Shown here in pieces: positions 1-10,405 of a DNA stretch of 64,000 nucleotides. Both the position numbers and the translations under genes were made by a program. The notes under the pieces were generated by a model that worked only from the letters and a program-made list of their open reading frames with translations, ran no database searches and was not told the origin of the DNA. Origin of the DNA: Perca fluviatilis. Taxonomy: Eukaryota; Chordata; Actinopteri; Perciformes; Percidae. The DNA lies in NCBI RefSeq assembly GCF_010015445.1, contig NC_053127.1:7440276-7504275 (forward strand), written 5' to 3'. Each line of letters begins with the position of its first letter. Positions within the stretch are counted from its first letter, which is position 1.

Positions 1-125
1 TCAGAGCGGGATTACAAAATTGCCACGACACAGTTTATGCCCTTTAAAACTGGACATTTTTTTTACCAGCACCTGAACGCATCATGCATTTGAGAGTGGG
101 GGCCCTATTTTAATGATCTAAGCGC

Positions 126-300
126 TAGGAGTGGGGGTAAAAAATCGATACAGCATAGTATCGCAATATTTTCCGTGGCAATACTGTATCGATACACAGA
201 CGCCAAGTATGGATCTATTATTATACATGTGTTGGTCAGTTTGTCTGCTTGACAATCCCATTTTGCAGCAACAAAATTGAGGTGAGATGAACAAATAGAG
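126..300 (+). mobile_element. hAT-type MITE, 5' fragment
   Basis: It starts with TAGGAGTGGGGG. From about 180 to 290 it closely matches the complete element at 53668-54013 (shared cgatacacagacgccaagta-like core and the tgttggtcagtttgtctgc segment). The right half and right terminal repeat are missing. Confidence 0.6.
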
Positions 301-499
301 AGTTATATAGAGTTTGTGTGCTGCTGCGTGTCCCTGTGTGTGTAACAAGCATATAGTGTGTGAGCGCTGTGCATAAGCCTAGGCACATTTGACTAATGTG
401 CTGTTAAAATAACAATGAAATGCTGCGTTATTGACTTTAGACCAGGTTTTTGTTGGTCAATGGCGCGATCACTTTCTGCTGCTTCAAGATAGCAATACG

Positions 500-583
500 C
501 CAAGAATGCACCTGAACACACCTCCCTGTAAGACCAGCACGCCCAGAATGCACCTGAACACACCTCCCTGTAAGACCAGCACC
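500..583. repeat. Two-copy 42-bp tandem duplication
   Basis: The string agaatgcacctgaacacac recurs at a spacing of 42 bases, and the copies match through ctccctgtaagaccagcac. No function is apparent. Confidence 0.8.
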
Positions 584-936
584 AGGGTGCAAGATAGGAC
601 CCAGAGACTTTAAAAAAGGTCTCAAAACTGCACACGAAAATGTAACAAGATGCATGTCAGATGCATATGTTATTAGATTTACGATCTCAAAGTTGGAACT
701 ATACAGTATATGGAGACACGTCTGGGTGGTATTTTAATAAGTAGATGACTATATTATTTACAAATTGTCACATTGTATAAACGTGTGTATCCTGAAACAC
801 ACATCTGTCACTAGAATCGAGACTTCTGGTTGAGTTAAACCTCAATGGGTAGAGCCAAAAGACAAAAAAAGAAAGTTTTGTAATTCAGAGCAGAAAGTCT
901 GTATTTAATGATACATTAAGGTTTTCTCTGCTGCAG

Positions 937-1112
937 TCGGCGGCGGGGAGGACCTGCGACGCTACTGGTCGGACTACGTGAGAAAGACTCACGTTCTGGT
1001 GTACGTGGTGGACTCCTCTGACAGGAGCCGCCTCCCATTGGCCAAGGCGGAGCTGCACCGCCTGCTGAGGGTGGAGCCCCAGCTGCCCGTGGTTGTCCTG
1101 GGAAACAAGCAG
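937..1112 (+). CDS. arl10: arl10 penultimate coding exon (ARF-like GTPase, partial gene)
   Basis: This internal exon of an ARF-family small GTPase starts with two bases that finish a split codon and then encodes 58 residues, GGGEDLRRYW to VVVLGNKQ. It covers the switch II region (GGGEDLRRYW, equivalent to the DxGGQxxxRxxW stretch of ARFs), the beta-strand LVYVVDSSDR and the NKQ of the guanine-specificity NKxD motif. The acceptor (ctgcag) and donor (caggtaaag) are canonical. The match is to ARL10, a poorly studied, probably membrane-associated ARF-like protein; paralogue ARL9 is the main alternative, but the adjacent nop16 favours ARL10. The position of the catalytic ARF glutamine is glycine here, so GTP hydrolysis may be atypical. 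The P-loop exons are upstream of the window. Confidence 0.85.
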
Positions 1113-1256
1113 GTAAAGTCATTTACATCACTTTTTAGATCAACTTCACAGCTAACAGTTTTGCAAACCTGGCTGTTGTTGTGTTTTAGCTTTTTGGGTA
1201 AACGTCTCCTACTGTACCATTCTAGGCAGCCATTGATTTCCTAATTCTACACCTTA

Positions 1257-2258
1257 GGGCGATGTTCACACTAGGCGTCTTTTTTTTAAGCTGCCAGCGT
1301 CTGTTCTACATTATAATCCTACGGAGTAAACCGTGTTTTCAACAAAGTCCTGAGCGCTTTTTTAAACGCCACCGCCGACTTCTTTTTTGCAGCTCGGAGC
1401 GTCTTTTTGAAGTTGAAAAAAGTTCAACTTTTCTGAAACCCCCAAAAACGCCCTACATCAAGCGCTTTTTTGACAGCCGACCAATGACAAGTGGAGTAGC
1501 CAGACCTGTCGTTTCCATAACAACAAGAAAAAATGGAGTTGGAGCACAGCGAGTTATATGACCGGGTGCTCCCTTTACAGGGAACTCACTTTGTTTTATA
1601 TAACGTTAGCAGCACCGCTCTCTCTCTCTCTTCTTTCTCTAGCTCGCTCCACCGCTTAGTTTTACAGTGGCACTCATAAGTTTATGAACCCATGCTAACG
1701 TTGACTAAAAAGAGGAATAAAAAAAAAAAATCATCTTTTGGAAATTGATCTTAATGCCTTAATTAAAAAAATAGGAAAAATCCAACCTTTAAGGACACCA
1801 ATTTTCTTTGTGAATGAATAATGTATCATAAATAAATAAATGTTCTTCCTTAAAATACAGGGGGCATAAGTCAGTCCACCCTTATGTTAAATTCCCATAG
1901 AGGCAGGCAGATGTTTATTTTTAAAGGCCAGTTATTTAATGGATCCAGGATACTATGCATCCTGATAAAGTTCCCTTGCCCTTTGGAATTAAAATAGCCC
2001 CACATCATCACATACCCCTCACCATACCTAGAGATCGGCATGGAGTACTTTCCATAAAATCGCCACTGTAGCTAACGTTAGCACCGCTCCACATAGCACT
2101 CTAACTAGGATACTTTAGCAGCAGCTGTTATAGCAACAAAAGGTGCTCTTGGCTGCTTTTTGGTGCCAAAATGCTGCCAGATTTCATTTTTTTTTAACAA
2201 CAAGAGCGCTCCAGTCAACTTTTTCTTGTCAAAAAAGACATCAAGTGTGAACACAGCC
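1257..2258. mobile_element. Non-autonomous TIR element, Harbinger-like
   Basis: Left end GGGCGATGTTCACACTAGGC; the right end reads, in reverse complement, GGCTGTGTTCACACTTGATG, and both run into a T-rich tract (gtctttttt). The flanks are TTA on the left and TAA on the right, compatible with a 3-bp TWA target site. No transposase frame is present. ORF-like stretches inside it are incidental. Confidence 0.6.
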
Positions 2259-3210
2259 TAAGCCCAGTTCAGACCAAAGATTCGCTACTTGGTGAAAACT
2301 TTTGAGAACTTCGCAAGGAAAAGCTGCAGCGGTCTGAACTGGCCCGTCTCAGCTCGACTCAAACCAGCTGATGGCGTCACCTGCGACTCAGCTGGTCGAG
2401 TCTCCAAAAGCTGGTTTTTAGAACAAACAGGACGTCGCCTGTTTCAACAGCCAATCAGCTTGTAGCGAAGTCAGCAGCATTTTGTATTTTATCTTTATTA
2501 TTATTATTATTTATTGTTTTGAGTTCTCGTAGTTCTTTTTCTTACTTTCATTATCACTCCAATACAACTCTGCAACTATTTATTCTTTAACTCAGGCTGA
2601 AGCTGCTGTTTTTATTTGTGTTAATTGTTGTGTGGTTTGTGTTGTATATTCTTCATGTGATGTATTCCTGCTGCATACAAATTGCCCTTTTGGGACAAAG
2701 AATAAACTGAACTGAAAACTGTCATCAAATGGCAAGGCTTTGGACAGAGGCTCAACGAGCGCCCACTACCACGGTATATGGACGAGCGAGCTAGAGAGTG
2801 ACCGGAGAAAAAGAGAAGCTTTGGAACAAAGCAGTGAATCAGAGAAATAAAACATTTTTGCCGATTTATATCACTAGAAATGCAACCGTAGCAAGTACCT
2901 TACCGTCACTATCCTCATTCGTATTTTAAGACGCTACAAATTATATCAGAAATACCAGAAAAGTCAGAAGTTAGAAGGGAAGTACAGAGAGTCGTTGCTA
3001 TGTAGATGATACACCGTCTTATCTCGTCACATTGATGTTAACTGGCAGGTTTCAGAACGCTGCAGACCGCCGCGTTAGAAATAGTTTCAACTCGTCTCGT
3101 CTCAGACTTGATGTTCACAGTGATGGATCAAACGTTCCAGAGTTTGACAAAAAAAAATGTACCCATATGGAAATTAATGGAAACCAATGGCTGCCTGTAA
3201 TGGTACAGAC

Positions 3211-3576
3211 TAGAGCGGGGCGATATGGAGAAAATCAAATATCACAATATTTTTGACCAAACACCTCAATGTTGATATTGCAACGATATTGGAAGGTTGA
3301 CAATTGGTGCTTTCACAAAATATCTTCACATTTAGATTTTAGATGAATAACCATCATAATGTGGATACAATGACCAAGTGGTTAAAGACGAATAATAGAA
3401 CAGCTAGAACAGTCTGGTAAATTCAGAAAATGACATCACTTTACTGTAATGCAGCCTTTAAAACCAGGAAAAGACTAAACTTACCATGTAACGATATTAC
3501 GATTCTTCAAAATCTAAGACGATATCTAGTCTCATATCACGATATCGATATAATATTGAAATATTGCCCAGCTCTA
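3211..3576. mobile_element. hAT MITE, 'gcgatat' family, copy A
   Basis: Ends TAGAGCGGGGCGATAT and ATATTGCCCAGCTCTA are inverted repeats. Flanks gtacagac and gtacatat match at 6 of 8, a decayed 8-bp duplication. The same family occurs at 21309-21675 and 29685-30020; all share an internal accaggaaaagac segment and a terminal cgatatctagtctcat stretch. Confidence 0.8.
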
Positions 3577-5284
3577 GTACATATATACTTTTAAAAATCT
3601 CAAATGATACAGCATTCATTTAAAAATGTGCAGCTAAATTGTGTAGTACAGCGATGTCTTTTTAAGGGCGTAAAACTTCAAAGAAAAACTTGGAATAGTC
3701 CTTTAAGTTCTTCCTGTGAATGAAATGGAGCACAACATTGGTGAAAATGGAAGTGGAAGCAGTTAAGATGATACAGAAGTCTAAGTAAGAAAAAAAAAAT
3801 GATGTCACATGAGGTCAAAATGTTCAAGTAAAAGTGCACAAAAAAGAGACAGATGTGTTGTAAGTGGAACAGGTGGAAAGGTACACATTGTTCCCTTTTC
3901 ATTTATCCAGCAGTGATCATCCATCAGCCTCGTGAAATAAACATTTCCACATTTCCTCCTCCGCTCATATTTCTTCCGTGCGCAGCACTTGTGGAATTAT
4001 ACATGACCCTTCGAGGGAAGCAGGAATATTTGTCACATCTTCTGTCGAGAGCGCTGCAGCTTTCACCCTCTCAGTACTGAGCGCTACTCGCAATATTGGC
4101 CAAAAATAAACGGAGGAATCTGAGAGGAAACTCATTGCACTCATCGTGAAGTCATCAGAGTTCAGCTGAATGCCCAAAAGTTCTGTACAGAGCAGGTGCA
4201 GCCCAGTGAGCTTCTGCAGTATAACGTGAAAACATCAACGTCTAAAGCAAGAGACATTTTAAACCACTACAGGTGTGACATTAACACCCTCTTTTCTCCA
4301 TCAAACCGAATGCTTGTGTTGCCTTCGTGTCGACCACGCAACTTTTTGTTTTTCTGGGTCAAAATTTTGAATTAAAACTTTGAACAAGCAGAACATAAAC
4401 TTGAATATGAGCACTAATCTCAGTTTTATCTCCAGAGTCAGGCTGTGTTAGAAACAACAGGTAAATGCATAGATTTCTGTCAAATAAGGTAACACAGACT
4501 CATTGCCTTTACTGTAAGTGGACCGATCATGTGTTTACTGTACGCAGGACCCCCCCTCCCCCCTCCAAAAGGCCCATTCTGAGCCAGGAAAAACCCTGAT
4601 GACGCAGGTGAAGTAAAAGGAATAATGTCCTCCGTAGGCTGAGCTCTTTTTGACAGTGATACTGGCTTTCACCCACCACTGCTTTGTTCTCTGCTTCGGC
4701 GTTCGCTACGTTTTTGAACAGTACAAAAGGATGTTTCCAGCAGAACCCGTGTGTTGGCAAAGATGGGGCGGTGCGAAGAAAACGAGGCGGACATCTGTAG
4801 ACTGTAGCCTGGGCTGAATGGTTTGCGGAGGAGGGTGGCGTTACATTCACTGTCTTCACATACACACGTTTTAAATCAGAACTGAGGCAACTGACTTTTG
4901 AAAATATGGCATCTAGCTATTTGGAATGACACATTGCGAAGGATGATGTAAGTTAATAGTAATATAATTTTCGGGAAGTCAAGTCAGCATTTTGATGTGG
5001 AACACATTGGTTGGTTATGTCCACCAAAACCAGTTTGTACTGCCATTGTACAGATATTTTGGGACTTTGGGATAAAATGAAAAAGGTCAAATCAAGCTGG
5101 AATTGGAATATGAACATCTAACACTCACCCCTTGTAGGCTTGAAAGTAGAGCTGTAACAATTCAAAATGTTGCTGTACAATGAATTGAAATGATTGTCTC
5201 TTTCATTCAAATTTAAAAATATGTACTTATTTATTGCTTTTTCTAACAAATAAAGTTTTGAATACATTCCAGGATACATCTGTG

Positions 5285-5288
<4 letters not shown>

Positions 5289-5335
<47 letters not shown>
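5289..5335. repeat. (TA)n microsatellite
   Basis: A nearly pure TA run of about 45 bases directly abuts the left end of the Tc1/mariner element at a TA dinucleotide. Confidence 0.9.
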
Positions 5336-5695
5336 CAGTACAGGCCAAAAGTTTGGACACACCTTCTCATTCAATGCGTTTCCTTTTTATTTTCATGACT
5401 ATTTACATTGTAGATTCTCACTGAAGGCATCAAAACTATGAATAAACACATATGGAATTATGTACTTAACAAAAAAGTGTGAAATAACTGAAAACATGTC
5501 TTATATTTTAGATTCCTCAAAGTAGCCACCCTTTGCTTTTTTGTTAATAAGGGAAAAAAATTCCACTAATTAACCCTGACAAGGCACACCTGTGAAGGTA
5601 AAACCATTTCAGGTGACTACCTCATGAAGCTCATTGAGAGAACACCAAGGGTTTGCAGAGTTATCAAAAAAAGCAAAGGGTGGCTACTTTGAGTG
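5336..5695. mobile_element. Tc1/mariner element remnant
   Basis: It begins CAGTACAGGCCAAAAGTTTG after a TA, the start of a widespread fish Tc1-like terminal repeat (recalled family knowledge). It continues through the typical segments about tcatgactatttacattgt and tagccaccctttgct. The second half is an internally rearranged piece ending agcaaagggtggctacttt, inverted relative to the first half. No transposase frame remains. Confidence 0.75.
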
Positions 5696-5696
5696 T

Positions 5697-5964
5697 GGTT
5701 CGGTTTCGGAAGAGCTGTTCGGACCAATCAAATTGTCAGGGCGGGCTTTATACGATGATGGACAGATGATCAACAGTAATGTAAAGCCTGCCTTTGACTT
5801 GCAGCTTCGGTGACGTCTGTCTCTGTTGCTCTGATTGGTTGTAGGTCTATCCAATTGGCATTTTCTTTCCTGGTTGGGTTGAAACACGCCTCATAATCAC
5901 AGCCCAATGGAGCGGTATCAGACTCAGATTCTGACTAGAATCTGAGTATGACCACGTCAGGCTA
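5697..5964. mobile_element. Probable MITE fragment ending in cgtcaggcta
   Basis: The right end (reverse complement TAGCCTGACGTGGTCATAC) resembles the TAGCCTGG-type ends of the element at 23458-24577. The left boundary is lost at the junction with the Tc1 remnant. Confidence 0.35.
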
Positions 5965-6111
5965 AACCATAGGCACTCCTCAAATTGATCTGAAAGATCC
6001 ACAAAGAAGAAAGAAGAATCTAAAGTTGTTTTCTGTGGTTCTTCTTTATTAATCTATTTCATTGCCATAAGTGTATCATGAGAAATGCCTTGATAAAATA
6101 ATCAAAAGTCA

Positions 6112-6267
6112 GTCGTGGTCTTGGCCAGTCTTGAAATTAAATCCTGAGTCCTCTTTATCTGAGAGCGAGACAAGGCCGAATAGAAATGCAGTCGATTCCG
6201 AGATGAGGCCGAGACCTTCAAAAAAGTGGTCCCCAGGCCAAGACCGATCTTGAGTACTACAACACTG
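6112..6267. mobile_element. Right-end fragment of the minisatellite-bearing hAT family
   Basis: This segment, from the tctttatctgag region to the terminus gagtactacaacactg, closely matches the right end of the full element at 6417-7211 (bases about 7085-7211). It appears to be a truncated second copy 150 bp upstream. Confidence 0.7.
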
Positions 6268-6416
6268 TCCTGAGATAATGTCCGTTATGATTTGACACTA
6301 TGAATAAAATAAAATTATAATATATATATATATAATTATAAGAAATAGAATACAAAAACACACCACAATATCAAATTAGGTCAATGCTGACACAATTTAC
6401 AGTATGTAGGCCTATG

Positions 6417-7211
6417 CAGTGTTGTAGTCAAGACCACCTAAACTGAGATCAATTCATCACCGTGACCAGAGTGTATCGAGACCGAGACAAGACCAAGTCT
6501 CTGAGGGGTTGAGACCGAGACAAGACCAAGACTCTGAGGGGTTGAGACCGAGACAAGACCAAGACTCTGAGGGGTTGAGACCGAGACAAGACCAAGACTT
6601 TGAGGGGTTGAGACCGAGTCAAGACCAAGACTTCGAGGGGTTGAGACCGAGTCAAGACCAAGACTTCGAGGGGTTGAGACCGAGTCAAGACCAAGACTTT
6701 GAGGGGTTGAGACCGAGACAAGACCAAGACTTCGAGGGGTTGAGACCGAGTCAAGACCAAGACTTTGAGGGGTTGAGACTGAGTCAAGACCAAGACTTTG
6801 AGGGGTTGAGACCGAGTCAAGACCAAGACTTTCAGGGGTTGAGACCAATTCAAGACCTAGACCAAGGCAGGGCGAGACCGATTCAAGACCAAGACCAGAT
6901 TTGTGTTAGACAGCCAGAGCTTCTTCTCCTGTCTCCCGTGTAAAGGGGGCAGGGAGAGGGGGGTTTACAGTAACAAATGTCAAATTAACTATAAGTCAAG
7001 TTATTGGTTGCATTTGCAAGTTTTAACACGTAGGCATAAATCAGACAATGCACAGACAATTTTGTGAAATCCCTGCAGTTGGTCTTGAAATAAAATCTCG
7101 AGTCCTCTTTATCTGAGATCGAGTAAAAATGCGTTTTGATTCCAAGACCGAGACAGACCTTCAAAAAAATCGGTCTTGAGACCAAGATCGATCTTGAGTA
7201 CTGTAACACTG
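6417..7211. mobile_element. hAT-type non-autonomous element carrying a 33-bp minisatellite
   Basis: Left end CAGTGTTGTAGTCAAGACC; right end gagtactgtaacactg (reverse complement CAGTGTTACAGTACTC). It is flanked by a perfect 8-bp duplication, ggcctatg, at 6409-6416 and 7212-7219, which fixes both borders. The interior is mostly the 33-bp array at 6480-6842, whose unit (gaccgagacaagaccaaga) resembles subterminal element sequence. No transposase is encoded. Confidence 0.9.
6480..6842. repeat. 33-bp minisatellite, 11 copies
   Basis: The unit begins gaccgagtcaagaccaagac and ends gaggggttga. The start recurs at exactly 33-bp spacing from 6480 to 6810, followed by a diverged partial copy. Because 33 is divisible by 3, long repetitive frames open on both strands; they are not genes. 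Confidence 0.95.
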
Positions 7212-7289
7212 GGCCTATGTACATTGTATTTTGAACAAAGGAGAAATTTCTTATTGAACTGAGTTTAACTGGTTTGACCCTCTTCACAG

Positions 7290-7463
7290 GATAAGCCCGA
7301 CGCTGTGAGCGTGTCCGAGCTGCATGAAGCCTTGTCTCTGGGCCCCGTGACCGAGAGCAGGAAGCTGTTCCTCTTGGCTGCCCAGCTGGGCTCGGACGGT
7401 CCCCTGAGGAACTCCTGCCGGGGCCTGGACACCTTCCAGGACATCCTGCTCCAGCTCGTCTGA
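7290..7463 (+). CDS. arl10: arl10 terminal coding exon and stop
   Basis: The exon opens with GAT, the aspartate that completes the NKQD guanine-specificity motif split by the intron. It encodes 57 residues, DKPDAVSVSE to FQDILLQLV, then TGA at 7461-7463. The segment LFLLAAQLG occupies the beta6/G5 position, where ARFs have a C/S-A-T/x motif. The C-terminal helix LDTFQDILLQLV ends at the normal point for ARL9/ARL10 proteins. The acceptor tcttcacag is canonical and phase 0 joins cleanly to the exon at 937-1112. Together the two exons cover 115 complete C-terminal residues. Confidence 0.87.
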   Translation, partial: DKPDAVSVSELHEALSLGPVTESRKLFLLAAQLGSDGPLRNSCRGLDTFQDILLQLV

Positions 7464-7891
7464 TCTCAGAGCAGAGGAGTGGGAGACGGAGGAGGGATGA
7501 AAACAAAGGGATGGCTTGAAGCAAATCGTCCTCCTCCTCTTCCTCCTTCTTGTTTAAGTACGGGCTTATATGAGGCAGAGGAGGAGGAGATGACAAAGGC
7601 TGCAGGAACGGAGGCAGAGGAATTGCTGAAGAAGATGCCAAAATGGAGCGCAAAGCCTCGTCTTCCTACTCGCCCTTTTCCAAACCACGTCAGGTTTTTT
7701 TTTTTACTTTCAGAAAGTCCTTCTGCTCGTCTCATCGTACAGTTATATTCTGACTCCACTCATCTTACTCACAGGAGAAGAGGAGGTGCAGAGAGAGGAG
7801 GACAAGGACCGAAAGCATGAAGGTCTGTTCGTGGGGTCTGTGACTCAGAACCGCGACGTTGCCCATCCTGCCAATGATTCAGACTTTGGAC
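7464..7891 (+). other. arl10: arl10 proximal 3' UTR
   Basis: GA- and CT-rich sequence follows the stop. It contains no AATAAA or ATTAAA, so the transcript probably runs on into the MITE that starts at 7892. Confidence 0.5.
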
Positions 7892-8402
7892 CAATGGTGG
7901 AAGAAGTATTCCAATACTTTACTATACTCTGTTAAAAGTAAAAGTGCTGCATTGATAATGGTACTTGAGTAAAACTATATAAGTGTCATTATGAAAATTT
8001 ACTTAAAGTGTTAAAAAGTACTGAATGCAGAGAAATCCTCACATTTTAGAAACTGGAAACGATCCAAACAGTCCTGTCAATCAACTAAGTGTTTAATCGG
8101 GTAATCGTTTCAGCTGCACTTGTAGGCTGTTATATTGTTGGGTAGTTTAATTCATAATAAAACATTGTATTTCATAAACTACATTTTTGTGCGCTTAAAT
8201 CCTAATTTGTAAAGTAACTAGTAACTGAAGCTGTAACAGATGAATGTAGTGGAGTAAAAAGTATAATATTTCTCTCTGAAATGTAGCGGAGTAGAAGTAG
8301 AAAGTGGCATGAAAAGAAAAGACTCAAGTAAAGTACAAGTGACTCAAATTTGTACTGAAGCACAGTACTCGAGTAAATGTACTTAGTTACATTACACCGC
8401 TG
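7892..8402. mobile_element. hAT MITE, 'ggtggaag' family
   Basis: Ends CAATGGTGGAAG and (reverse complement of the right end) CAGCGGTGTAATG. A perfect 8-bp duplication, ctttggac, lies at 7884-7891 and 8403-8410. The ends resemble the element at 35888-36561. It lies just downstream of the arl10 stop codon. Confidence 0.88.
8156..8161 (+). promoter_or_regulatory. arl10: Candidate arl10 poly(A) signal AATAAA
   Basis: This is the first AATAAA downstream of the arl10 stop, about 700 nt away, and it lies inside the MITE at 7892-8402. The next clear AATAAA on this strand that I noticed is near 10901. Use of the site is inferred. Confidence 0.4.
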
Positions 8403-8410
8403 CTTTGGAC

Positions 8411-9453
8411 TAGTCTGAATGTAAGCCTGTGACAGCGTGTCGATTTTAATGTATATAAGCTGAAATATGACAAGTTTGTAGATGCATTTACAAAAAATGT
8501 TGTGTGACCAGAGATGTCGGCAGAGCAGAAAAGGTTAATATTCATGGCTGCCAGGTTGGAGCCCCTGGAGCGCCCCCCCTCTACTCTCCGACTCCTACAC
8601 TTAAGCTCCTCTGAGATCTAGGGGGATTTTTGCGAGGGAATATAAATAGTATATAAATAGGAAAATCTTAGTCTAAATTCTTGTCAGGTTGTGAGAAAAA
8701 AGGTTTCTCCACGACTTTCTTCCCAAGAGAGCATTTTGAGCTTTTTCCATTTGAAAGCTATACGTGTTCAGTCCCAACTACCACATACTGTATGTGGTAC
8801 TGTATACTGTACTTAGCCATGTTAAAACATCGAATTTTCTTTATCAGATGACACTTTGAACAGAACTATGTACAAACACACATTCCCCATCCTTCCAACC
8901 CTCCCTTACACAAACATGCACTCCCCATCCTGTTTGCTCTACAGTTAGATCCGTGCGTAGAAGACATGTATAGACAGAGAACTGGTATCCAGAGTGAAAC
9001 ACTCATCCTTGAATGTACACATGTGAAGTATTTGACTTTAATGCTACTTGTACAGATACACTGGAGTTAGCTCCATTCTGATTTTTTATTTTTTTCTGAG
9101 TTTTATTCCTGTCGTTCTGCAGAAATGTTTTCACAGTGACCACGAGTGCAGTGGATTGTTGTTAAGTGATTGGTAGTTTTTATAACCAATGGCTGCTTGT
9201 CATTCTTGTCTTCATGTGTTGTGTAAATGGCACGGTTACATAATGAATTCATGCATGTCTTTGTGTTTTGTTATTACTCTTTTAAAATGGCATTGCGTTG
9301 CATTATGTGTCAGCTGCAGTTTCTTAAACCGCATGTGTCCATTTAGGTTATTTAGTCTCAAAAGGAGACTTGATGTGTATCGATTTTACACATCAAAGTG
9401 TGTTCCAGGTGTTAGGGGAGTATTACTGCGTATGTGAAAAGCAAGTTGTATAA
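8411..9453. other. Intergenic or distal arl10 3' region, no gene seen
   Basis: Unique-looking AT-rich sequence. No exon, RNA gene or recognisable element found. Confidence 0.4.
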
Positions 9454-10402
9454 AAGGCTCTGACACACCAACCTGACGGCGACTGTAATACGTCTCCATA
9501 ATAGCAGGCGGCGCTAATCTGTATCGTGCAAACCGGAAATGACGGAACATCTCTCTACACCTAGTAAATAGTGATAGACCGATTTTATCGGCCGGCCGAT
9601 ATATCGGGCCGATGTTTCCGTTTTTACGTGTATCGGCCGATACGCGGCTGCTGCGTTCGCCGATAGTTTTTTCGCGGCATTATTTACAGACAGGCGTCCG
9701 CAGGCAGCTCTGTGTTGCTGGAGACGCTGCACCCATCCATATGATGCACACTGCACACATAATTTGGGTGATATGAATGTAAGATGATTGCAGAAGTGAC
9801 ACTGATCTGTGTTTTTGTTTATTCTTTTTTAAAGACATGGCAGAGCAGATACCGAAAACAAATCCAGTGTGGCAGGGTTTACATTTTTATGATGTAACTT
9901 GAGGGAGCAAAAGCAGTATCGGCTCCAAATATCGGCTCAAGAAAATCGGCAGCCCGTATCGGTCACCGGCTAAGGCTGACGAAAAAAACAAATCGGTATC
10001 GGCACTAAAAAATCCAAATCGGTCGATCCCTACTAGTAAACCCAGAGCACGCTGTCGTCAGTCATTGTTTTCATCAGAGTGTTGATAGTGGTCAAGAAGG
10101 ATCGTCGTTGTCATTACTCGCTGAACGGAAGAAAATACGAAGGCTAGTAATGAGAAGATACCGGCGTTGTCAGCTCTCGGGCTTCTTCTTATGGAAGAAG
10201 CAATGATTCGCTAGTCGAGGGCTAGCGCTCCACCAATCAGATTGGTCATTGAGACTGCCCACTGGCCGATTCAACAAGTCATATCAGCCCAAATGAACGC
10301 CGACGGCTCCTCCGACTGACGACGGCACGGAACGCACCGAACAGACACGAGTCACGACCTCGCCACACGGTCCGACGGCCGATAATCCGCGCGTCAGAGC
10401 CT
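9454..10402. mobile_element. Outer TIR element (Harbinger-like) interrupted by a hAT MITE
   Basis: Left end AAGGCTCTGACACACC; right end gcgcgtcagagcct (reverse complement AGGCTCTGACGCGC). TAA flanks both sides (9451-9453 and 10403-10405), consistent with a 3-bp TWA site. Removing the inner hAT element at 9569-10032 and one TSD copy leaves about 480 bp. Confidence 0.7.
9569..10032. mobile_element. hAT MITE, 'atcggccgat' family, nested
   Basis: It begins TAGTGATAGACCGATTTTAT and ends aatcggtcgatcccta. A perfect 8-bp duplication, ctagtaaa, sits at 9561-9568 and 10033-10040. The ends are rich in palindromic cggccgat blocks. Confidence 0.9.
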
Positions 10403-10405
10403 TAA

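Larger units (their letters stand above)
1..936 (+). other. arl10: arl10 intron (3' part) upstream of the first visible exon
   Basis: No coding exon is visible here. The stretch ends in a canonical acceptor (ctctgctgcag) just before the arl10 exon at 937. It holds a hAT-MITE fragment near 126-300 and a short tandem duplication at 500-583. The rest is AT-rich and unrecognised. Confidence 0.6.
1113..7289 (+). other. arl10: arl10 last intron, repeat-filled
   Basis: Canonical GT donor at 1113 and tcttcacag acceptor ending at 7289. The 6.2-kb intron contains a Harbinger-like element (1257-2258), a hAT MITE (3211-3576), a Tc1/mariner remnant (5336-5695) and a hAT element with an internal minisatellite (6417-7211). 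The stretches 2262-3210 and 3577-5288 hold no exon I can support. From 2262 a segment starting agcccagttcagaccaaag looks like the end of another element whose partner end I could not find. Around 2600-2720 lies a LINE-like 3' tail (gggacaaagaataaactg). Confidence 0.75.

Noticed and set aside
1262..1561. 99-residue + strand frame
   Set aside because: It lies within a TIR element with poly-T terminal tracts, with no homology and no splice or start context.
6438..6943. Overlapping 134-144-residue frames on both strands
   Set aside because: Products of the 33-bp array inside the hAT element.
6985..7653. 222-residue - strand frame overlapping arl10
   Set aside because: It is antisense to the arl10 terminal exon and spans a transposon end; it owes its length to GC-rich coding sequence on the other strand.
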